Source: Phaseolus vulgaris
Lineage: Eukaryota > Streptophyta > Magnoliopsida > Fabales > Fabaceae
Direction: 5' to 3'
DNA length: 64,000 nucleotides
Assembly (NCBI RefSeq): GCF_000499845.2
Contig: NC_023750.2
Coordinates: 13,172,360 to 13,236,359 of the forward strand
Of the stretch, positions 56,641 through 64,000 are shown piece by piece. The notes below the pieces were generated by a model. It worked only from the letters and a program-made list of their open reading frames with translations. It was not told where the DNA came from and searched no databases. Position 1 is the first letter of the stretch. Each line of letters begins with the position of its first letter. The translations under genes and the position numbers were made by a program.

Positions 56641-59297
56641 TCATAAAGAAGCAGATGGGGTAGAGTTGGTTGAGCCTTCGGCGGGAACGACCTTCCCATC
56701 TACTACTTCGTTGTCTAACGACACCATGCTAAGGTCAAGATCAGGGAAGAGGCATGCAAACTGTTCTCGAGCGGCATCAAACCCAGCAACCAGAATCTGA
56801 GCAGAGCTTAGCTTAAGTTCTTCAATTTGCTTTTGAAGTTCTTCAATTTGCTTTTGAAATCCTTCAACCTGCTGCTTAAGCTCCTTGTTCTGCTGCTCCA
56901 GCTCTTCGACCTGTTTTTGGAGTTGTTTGTTGGTCTCTTGAGCTTGAAGAAGGTCGTCAGCCACCTTCTTAGATTCTGTTTGAGCCTGGGCCAACTCGGC
57001 AACCATCTTCACCTTCTCTTTGTTTGCCTCGGAGAGATCAGCCATGGCGTCGTCTCTTGCTTTCTCTACTTGCCCAAGTAGCTTCTCGCGGTCGATCGAC
57101 CTTTGCTCCAGCTTCTGTACCTTATCGGCATTGGCTTGAATTTGAGCCTCCAGGTTGCTCGCCTTGGTACGCAGAGGCACGATTCTGCTTTCAAGTTCGA
57201 CCTTTTCTTGGGCAAGTTCATGGACTTTGCGGCGAAGGTCAACAGCTTCCTTGCGCGCAAGCCTAAGCTCGGTGTTTAGGGCATCCTCCACTCGAGAATG
57301 TTCCATTTCCGCGAGCGTTAGGCTGAATGACACCTTCTCCACCTCGACCTTCATTGTGCTGTTCTCGGTCTTGAGGTTGTAGATGTCATCCTGTAGCCGC
57401 CTGGTGGAGCTCTCCACAGCTCTCGTTATGATTGATGGGATATCCTCTGCAATGGTTTTGAGCTTAGCAGTCAGAGGTTCCCACATCCTCGTGACCTCGA
57501 GAGAAAGATTTGCAGCTTGGAGAGGCGCCAGGGGGGCTTGTTGAGGGTTCTCGTCGCCGCCTTCCTTAGCAATATTTTCGGTGTTTGCTTCTTGGCGCGG
57601 CGACGCAATCGGGGACTCGGTGATTAGGATTGGAGAGGTGTGAGCGGCCTCATCCCCAATTGGAACGACTCCTGCAGCTGAGGTGTTGGAAGGAGGGCCC
57701 CCTCCTGTTGATATATGTGGAGTAGAGGCGCTCGGGGGGTCCTCTAAGAAGTTTGGCTCTTGGGCCTCAGTTGCAGGTGGCGCAGTGGCCAATGGGACTG
57801 CTTGGACTGGTGGTGAAGGGGCTTGTGGTGCTGGTGGTGAAGGAGGAGGAGCGGGTGTTGATGGTGGTGTTGAAGCTGGAAGAGGGGGCGGGGCAGGTGG
57901 GGAAGATGGTGCCACCCTCTTCCTTTTCGTGACAAGGCCATCCTCTGTGACCTCGTCGTCCTCTTCCTCATCCTCTTGGACAACTTGGGGGGCTTTCCGC
58001 TTTGGCCTCTTAAGGACCAGTTTCTTTCGTTGAGTGGGCGCCTTAGGCGGTGATCGCCCCTGGATGATGGCCTTCTCGACCGCCGAGTTGGGAACCGTCT
58101 GGGAGCCGGTCGCCAACCCGTGGTTGCGGGCGAGCGCCTTTAGATCGGCGAGCATATTCTTACCCAACATGGTATCTGCGTAAAATGAAAGTGCATAAGT
58201 TAGCTTAAAGGAGAATGGAGTAAGTGTACAAGGCAATGAAACAGCAAAAGCAGGCATATGCAGAAAAGATAAAACCAAAGTCTTGTGTGTGTCGCACAAG
58301 ACGCCCAGAAACAATATCAGAAGCAATGTGAAGACAAAGATGTAGCGTCCTGACCTATTTGAAATTCCAACTGGTCCTCAAAGAACTCAAAGGAAATCAG
58401 GGTGGGGGTCAAGAATGTTATGTGGGCATCTGCCACCCTCTTCCAGAAGAGACAAAGGTCTCTGTCCAAAGCTCCCATGCTGTCAGGACTTCTGGGCCTC
58501 CTGAAGCAGCTCTTGGACTCTTTTTTCCCCTTGTCCACCCAGTACAAGGGGAAACCGTCGAGAAGGGAAGGGTCTTTGTCGTTTGCGCGGACCTGGATGA
58601 ACTTCCCCTTCCAATCCTTATACGACTGCTGGAAGATGGTGAAGATGGATCTCCCAGCAATGGCGTTCAGACTGACCCAAAGGCGATCGCCTGGGTGTTT
58701 GGCCTCAAACAGAAATAAAAATACGTCCACTGACGCAGGCAACCCCAGGTGGGCGCACGTTACCTCAAAAGCTCGGACGAACGCCCAGCTGTTGGGGTGA
58801 AGCTGGGCGGCAGCGATGTTGAGCTCGGTTAAGAGTTCCCTCTCAAATCGAGTAAGAGGGAACCTGAGTTTAACTTTCTTGAAGAGAGTGGTGTAGACGA
58901 AGCAGAAGGGCCCGTCGGCGCTCACTTTATCATCGGCACACACTGGCAGAGTGGCTGGGCAAGGCAGCACCATCATTCTCTCATCGTGCTCCTTGTGGAA
59001 TGATTGGTGGGCCTCGTCCCCATTGGTCAATCGCAGAACCGCTCCCGCGGTGTTCACCGACGACGTTTCCTTTAAGAGGGTTGAGTTAGCCCATGAGTAT
59101 AACGTCTTGAAGTCTGGCAGTGGGGTGGGGGCTCCTCCAGCGTTTGGTGGAGTCGCCTGGGCCAGAGTGGTTTGAGAAGACGCGGGCCTCACAGCCTGCG
59201 AAGAGGGGGCACCACGAACTTGCGTAGAGTCGTGTGCTTGAGAAGGAGGGTTTCGCGCTGACGGAGGGGGGTTCGGGGTGATCTTCGTGCGAGTCAT
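56641..59297 (-). CDS. Antisense two-exon gene of the Tat-type element, about 825 residues
   Basis: Exon 1 is 59297-58355 and exon 2 is 58175-56641, with a 179-bp intron. The start is the ATG of MTRTKITPN. Residues 130-220 or so hold the PF04195-like domain (LRFPLTRFERELLTELN, QLHPNSWAFVRAFEV). Splicing joins LEFQI to DTMLGKNMLADLKAL. Next come basic stretches that could act as nuclear signals (KRPKRKAPQ, TKRKR), a Pro/Ala-rich linker, and a long coiled coil of roughly 200 residues rich in Glu, Lys and Gln. Without splicing there would be two overlapping frames of 331 and 561 residues by non-ATG/ATG starts. Antisense frames are known in this lineage, for example in Grande-type elements; the function is unknown. 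Confidence 0.8.
58176..58354 (-). other. Predicted 179-bp intron of the antisense gene
   Basis: The donor is CAAATAG|GTCAGG and the acceptor is TTTTACGCAG|ATACC (minus strand). The intron is T-rich, while both exons are GC-rich. Its length and both splice sites match the copy at 103-281. Joining keeps the frame exactly (943 + 1535 bp). Confidence 0.65.
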
Positions 59298-59895
59298 GGT
59301 AGCAAACTGCAAACGAAGAAGAAAGGAAAAATAATCAGGAGGGTTACAAAGGCTGACTCGATCAGGGAGGGAAGGTGAAAGACGAACGAATGTGAGTTCG
59401 TTGCGACGATCGGCAGAGCCCTAAGTTACGAGAAGGAGAAATGGAAAACAGCCCACAGCGTATGCACCAGACAGTTACAGGATGATGCAAATCGGTGAAA
59501 ATGCGAGAAAACACAGCAGATGAGGGAAAGTAGTTACCTTTCGATGATCGGGAGAATGTTGAAGGGAGGTGGTGATCTAGAGCGTCGAGGAACGTCGAGA
59601 GCTTTCGCAGAGGGAAATAAGAGCGTACGCAAGTGTGAAGAAAGTGATGGAACAGTAGGAGCGTAAGGGGTTTAAGGGTTTTCGAAACGGTTTGGGGAAG
59701 CGCTAACGGCAGATGAAGATAGCCGTTGATGAGAGCCACGTGTCAAGCGATGCGCGAAGGGTTTGGTGGAGCGTCAGAGCAGCAGAAAGTACTATCGCTT
59801 GGAATTCTGCGCCCCATGCCACGTAGACCGGTGTTAACGAAGGCTTCTTCAGTCTTTTCGCTAGACAAAGTCTTCGCTTAAGACTGGGGGGCTTG
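59298..59895. other. Leader/promoter region of the antisense gene and polypurine tract
   Basis: No recognised protein. The polypurine tract AGACTGGGGGG (59881-59891) lies just before the 3' LTR. The region should contain the promoter of the antisense gene, unless transcription starts in the LTR on the minus strand. Confidence 0.55.
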
Positions 59896-60671
59896 TGTAC
59901 CGCCCTGGTGGTCGGGTGTGATGACGTGGCATCCTGCTACAGTATAGGCGCCAGGTTGACAGTTGGGAAGGAAGTCGGGAGGCACGTGTAGTCGCCGATA
60001 GTTAAGTTGGCGTGTTCCGGTCTCCAGCATACCAGAATAGGCGATCGCCAGTTTGGGGATGAAGTCGCCAGATGCGGACTCAGGCGACCAGACAGTCGGA
60101 GATCGCCCGAACAAGCACATCGCCGAAGTTAAAGGAGAAGCAGATTATGAAGGCGGCCGGCGAGACCACAGGGAAGGTGTATGAAGGCCCTACCTCGCCA
60201 GTTTCAGTAGAGATCGCACTCCTGAGTTAGCTATGCACTGGGCAGTACCATGCATAGGTAACTTAGCCAAAATGAGAGTAGAAGCAGCGCCAAGTCAGTG
60301 AGCCTCCAGATGATGGCACGTGTACGGTTGGATGCAGGCCACGTGTCCAAGCCTGTAACTGCCAGGAGAGAGAAAACCACCAGGTATATAAGAGTTCCTA
60401 ACAGATTTTCTAAGGTACGTGCGTTCAGTTCATACACTTTACGTGCGAGTGACAGAGCTGTTTGTGAGAGAGATTTGCACGGTTCCAGTTCTTAGTATTT
60501 GGTGATACCGTCACTGACTTGAGCGTCGGAGTGCGATCGGCCGCAGCGGCGCCGTGTCGTTTCTTTGCAGGTTCTTGAGATAGATCCAGAGGAGGAACGG
60601 AAGTGATAAGCGGCGCGCACGTCGATCCTTGACGAGGCATTCTCCAGCGCTCCGGTCAACAGGCAGGATCA
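59896..60671 (+). repeat. 3' LTR of the complete Tat-type element
   Basis: 776 bp, TGTACCGCCC to CAGGCAGGATCA. Compared with the 5' LTR I count three substitutions (near 59951, 60200 and 60600) and a 2-bp deletion near 60444. Confidence 0.95.
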
Positions 60672-60676
60672 GAATT

Positions 60677-61787
60677 CATAACAACTTTATTCAAATGTGC
60701 CAGAGGTAAAACAATCGGTTGTTTCATGAAAACAACCGGTTGTTTTTCTGAGATAGCAAGAAAATGTTATTTTTTAAAGCAAATCATCTTTCAAAGTGAT
60801 GAGAAATGCATAATGAAATACATTCATACATTTGCATTACCTCAACATGTTTAGAATTTCATTTGGTCTTATGAAGCCAAAAGCATAGGATGAGCATATA
60901 CAACTTACTTTACATAGGTCATGAATTTTGACTTGTCCAGAATTTGAGTAAGGTGTATGCTCTTGAACCATAAACATCACTTTGATTAGTCTTCAACATA
61001 GCACCTGTACTTGAAAGGTCCTGCAACACAGAATTGATGCATATACAAAGCAAGTATAGCGGCAAGATAACAAGACACACACAAACAAGTTTTCTGCATA
61101 TACAACATTAGCAGCAAAACCAGAAAAATTGAAGTATTCAGGTGCTTTCAAGTGCAGAGAAGCAACAACATAATGCATCAGTTTTAAAGCTATCTTATTC
61201 AACCAAATCAATCATAAAAAAACTTCCCCTATTTGCTCTCACAAATAGACAATGAGAAGGGTTGTACAAAGCAGAAATCAGAATGATAATATAGTAGACC
61301 ACTAGTACAAACAATGTTGACATTTCAAGAATAGAAAATGATATAGAGCTTTCAAGAAAACAAGTGGATTTCATATTTTATTATCAAATTCTGAGGCACA
61401 CTCAATGTATATTTGTCCAAAAGCAAGATTTGAAAAAGAGAAATATGTTTAATCATGCATAAGCAAACTTGGCAGCATTATACAGAGGTGCCAGAGGAAA
61501 AACAATCGGTTGTTTCGAAAAAAACAATCAGTTGTTTTACCGTGACAGCAAAAAGAACATTTTTCATAACCAAAAATTACCTTTTAAATTGTTGAAAATG
61601 CAGTATGCAATTTTTTCATACCTTTGCATAGAAAACCCCGATAGATTCACTAAAAAAGAAGACTTTGAGATGTTCATATGGTCATAAGGCACACTTACAT
61701 AAATTGAGAAATGAAAACACACATACTATCTTTGAAGTTTCTCTTTTGATCAACACTATGCATGTGCCAAGGATGTCTCTTGACATT
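60677..61787. other. Copia-related degraded sequence, continuing 48017-48596
   Basis: No open frame was recognised. It contains copies of the CAATCGGTTGTTT motif (60712, 61503) and two related stretches around TGCCAGAGGTAAAACAATCGG and GTGCCAGAGGAAAAACAATC. It is probably remains of one or more copia elements. Confidence 0.4.
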
Positions 61788-62584
61788 TGTACCGCCCTGG
61801 TAGTCGGAAGTGATGACGTGGCATCCCGCTACAGTATAGGCGTGTTGACAAGGCGCCAGGTTGGCAGAAGGGAAGGAAGTCGGGGGGCTCGTGAAGTCGC
61901 CAGTTATTAAGTTGGCGTGTTTCGATCTCCAGCATATCAGAACCGGCGATCACCAGGTTGGAGATGAAGTCGCCAGATGTAAACTCAGGCGACCTTGAGA
62001 TTGGAGATCGCCAGAGAAAGCACATCGCCAGAGATGAAGGTGGTGCAGATTATGAAGGCGGCCGACGAGACCACAGAGAAGGTGTACGAAGGCACCCTAA
62101 CTCGCCAGTTTCAGTAGAGATCGCACTCCCAAGTTAGCTATGTACTGGGCAGTACCATGCATAGGTAACTTAGCAAAACGAGAGTAGAAGCAGCGCCCAA
62201 GTCAAGGAGGCTCCAGATGAAGGCACGTGTACGACTAGATGCGAGCCACGTGTCCAAGTCTGTAACTGCCAGGAGAGAGAAAGTAAACAGGTATATAAGA
62301 GTTCTTAACGAACTTTCTGAGGTACGCACGTTCAGATTATACTCTTTACGCTTGCGAGTTCTAGAGCACACTGTAAGAGAGAATTTGCACGGTTCTTGTT
62401 CTCTTAGTATTTGGTGGTTCGGCTACTGACTTGGGCGTTGGAGTGCGATCGGCCGCAGCGGCGCCGCTCTGTTCTTTTGCAGGTTCTTGAAGTGGATCTC
62501 GGAGAGGGACGGACGTTGGAAGCGGTGCGCAAGTCGATCCTGTGACGAGGCAAGCTCCTACGTTCTGGTCAACAGGCAGGATCA
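61788..62584 (+). repeat. Tat-type gypsy solo LTR, TSD ACATT
   Basis: This 797-bp LTR runs from TGTACCGCCCTGG to CAGGCAGGATCA, with ACATT on both sides (61783-61787 and 62585-62589). It is the same family as the LTRs of the complete element, but keeps the 15 bp those have lost. Confidence 0.93.
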
Positions 62585-62589
62585 ACATT

Positions 62590-63003
62590 CAAAGAACCCT
62601 ACAAGACATATACAATTGAAAACTGTAGGTAAAAAGATTGTCTTTGCTCTTGATATACTTCCCTTTAGGAGTCATTCTTCAAGCCTAAAAAAGATTCTTG
62701 GCTGCCAAGGATACCTACAAGAAAAGATTAAGAAGCGAGATTTGGTCCCCTTATGAATTTGGGTCCAATGATGTTAGTAGAAGTCTTAGGAACCTCAGAA
62801 CCTTAGGAACCCATTTCAAAATACCTTTAGGAATATAATATTTCCTAATATTGTAGAATCTAACAGAGTGGCCTCTCTTCATGTAATAAAAGCATGTAAA
62901 ACCGGTTAATCTGATTTTTCAATCGGTTGTTTTTCTAGCGGTTTTGAAAAAGGCTTTGAAAACTTGCTCTGTGGATTAAAACCTAAACCTGCTTTTCCAA
63001 AAA
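62590..63003 (-). pseudogene. Copia gag zinc-knuckle relic
   Basis: On the minus strand a decayed frame reads GKAGLGFNPQSKFSKPFSK, EKQPIEKSD and CFYYMKRGHSVRFYNIRK, then YYIPKGILKWVPK. This is the zinc knuckle and following linker of Ty1/copia gag. Two of the expected cysteines are tyrosines, consistent with decay. The gypsy LTR fragment cuts it at 63004 and the solo LTR at 62589. Confidence 0.6.
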
Positions 63004-63199
63004 CACGGTTCTTGTCTCTTAGTATTTGGTGGTTCGGCTACTGACTTGGGCGTTGGAGTGCGATCGGCCGCAGCGGCGCCGCTCTGTTCTTTTGCAGGTT
63101 CTTGAAGTGGATCTCGGAGAGGGACGGACGTTGGAAGCGGTGCGCAAGTCGATCCTGTGACGAGACAAGCTCCTACGTTCTGGTCAACAGGCAGGATCA
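63004..63199 (+). repeat. LTR 3' fragment of element D
   Basis: It begins CACGGTTCTTG in mid-LTR and ends CAGGCAGGATCA, followed by TCAGGCGCCCACC. The upstream part of the LTR, including its promoter, is missing. Confidence 0.85.
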
Positions 63200-63615
63200 T
63201 CAGGCGCCCACCGTGGGGCTGTGTAAAACTTGCTCCCATCCACAGCGTGAGTTCTTGAAGGTTTTCGAAGTTTTCTGCGTAGTTGTGTGCTGGTGCAACC
63301 ATCGTTCGCTTTTTGCTTGAAATTTGTTCGGTAAATTCGCGTTTATACCGTTCGTTTGGGTTTTCGATCGGTGAAGAAAGGTTTTCCTGCTGTTACGCGT
63401 AGTTTGTTCGGTGGAGTTGAGTTCTTCCGCTCGTTGGGTTATCCGTGGGAAGAGCAGTGGTTTCCGGTGGAGTTGCAGGTTTCTTTGAAGGTTGCGGTGT
63501 TCTTGAGTTTCCTTGCGGAGTTTCGCGCGGTTTCCTTCCGATTGATCGCTGAATCGATCGTAGCTGAAGCAAGTGTTGTTCGCTGCATTCTGTGATTCGT
63601 TAAGTTCATGAGAAA
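63200..63615 (+). other. 5' leader of element D
   Basis: Untranslated leader similar to those of elements B and C. One A is missing at the usual gag start (ATGAGAAAATGA instead of ATGAGAAAAATGA), so only the second ATG at 63616 is usable. Confidence 0.55.
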
Positions 63616-64000
63616 ATGAGAAGCAATCGTTCGAGCCCCGTGGCGCCTGTCGCTGCTGAAGGCGACGCCGCCATGACCATGGCGCAGATGGTAGCCATTA
63701 TGCGCTCGTTGCAGGCGACTGTGGAAGCCTCGCGCATAGAGCAGGCGCGAATGCATGAGGACCTGGCCGCTCCCGGGCCAGGAATGATGAGCTTACCAAG
63801 GTGACTGAGGAGCTTCGTCAAGCTCTTCAGGAGCGCAAAGGGCGTCCTATTGCTGAAGAGGTCTCGCGTCGTCGCCACCTCGTGTTTTTCCTATGCCTTT
63901 CGCTCAGGCGATTACTGACACGCCCATTCCTACGAGCGTGGTCCCTGTCAAGGCTGTCTTTACCGGCGTGGAGGATCCAGAGGCTCATCTGACCACGTTC
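63616..64000 (+). pseudogene. gag of element D, frameshifted and cut by the window edge
   Basis: It opens MRSNRSSPVAPVAAEG and follows the family gag to EDLAA, where a 1-bp insertion (CTCCCGGGCC) shifts the frame to a stop after MMSLPR. The gag sense resumes in another frame (MTEELRQALQE) and shifts again near EEVSRRR. The window ends in the conserved GVEDPEAHLTTF-coding region. Confidence 0.8.

Larger units (their letters stand above)
48597..60671 (+). mobile_element. Complete young Tat-type Ty3/gypsy retrotransposon, TSD GAATT
   Basis: The element is 12,075 bp, with identical GAATT flanks (48592-48596 and 60672-60676). Its order is 5' LTR, leader, an unbroken gag-pol, a non-coding stretch with tandem repeats, a two-exon gene on the opposite strand, polypurine tract and 3' LTR. 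A second (archaeal-type) RNase H after the normal one, no chromodomain, and an antisense gene 3' of pol all point to the Tat lineage. The two LTRs differ by three substitutions and one 2-bp indel over about 776 bp, so insertion is recent. All parts needed for transposition are seen. Confidence 0.95.
63004..64000 (+). mobile_element. Tat-type gypsy element D, 5'-truncated LTR and start of gag
   Basis: It starts with the last 196 bp or so of an LTR (63004-63199), nearly identical to the end of the solo LTR at 61788-62584. The primer-binding region, leader and gag start follow, and it runs off the window. Gag has frameshifts, so it is a dead copy. Confidence 0.85.

Overview
The window is nuclear DNA of a flowering plant, most likely a phaseoloid legume such as Phaseolus or Vigna. 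The one host gene is an eight-exon ferritin. Nearly everything else is plant retrotransposon sequence: Ty3/gypsy of the Tat type, other Ty3/gypsy, Ty1/copia and LINE. The genus is an inference; the plant origin follows from the ferritin structure (transit peptide, seven introns) and the transposon families.

Layout. Positions 1-12696 are a cluster of three Tat-type gypsy copies. Element A (+) shows only its 3' end, and its 3' LTR is buried in the integrase region of element B (-). B is joined through a filler-like junction to the truncated element C (-). Positions 12697-16900 are AT-rich spacer with two solo LTRs. Positions 16829-19900 hold the ferritin gene with an iron-response-like promoter motif. 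Positions 19900-24900 are AT-rich spacer and two more solo LTRs, one carrying a nested copia solo LTR. Positions 25730-28380 are a degraded antisense LINE split by two LTR-like insertions.

Positions 29207-39636 are a gypsy element arranged as LTR-internal-LTR-internal-LTR, with units of 4480 and 4481 bp that are almost identical. Its single open frame keeps gag, protease-end and integrase segments but no reverse transcriptase. Positions 39966-44340 hold a solo LTR and gypsy relics. Positions 44341-48016 are the start of a copia element whose 5' LTR contains a copia solo LTR, which in turn contains a gypsy solo LTR: three levels of nesting.

Positions 48597-60671 are a complete, young Tat-type gypsy element of 12,075 bp with target-site duplication GAATT. 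It has an unbroken 1817-residue gag-pol and, on the opposite strand, a second gene. That antisense gene is best read as two exons split by a 179-bp intron and encodes about 825 residues: a 'putative gypsy type transposon' (PF04195-like) domain, a proline-rich linker and a long coiled coil. The partial copy at 1-1224 shows the same intron. Positions 60677-64000 hold copia relics, a further gypsy solo LTR and the start of another, frameshifted gypsy element.

All target-site duplications, splice sites and LTR ends were read by eye from the sequence. No database search was possible, so family names rest on recognised motifs.
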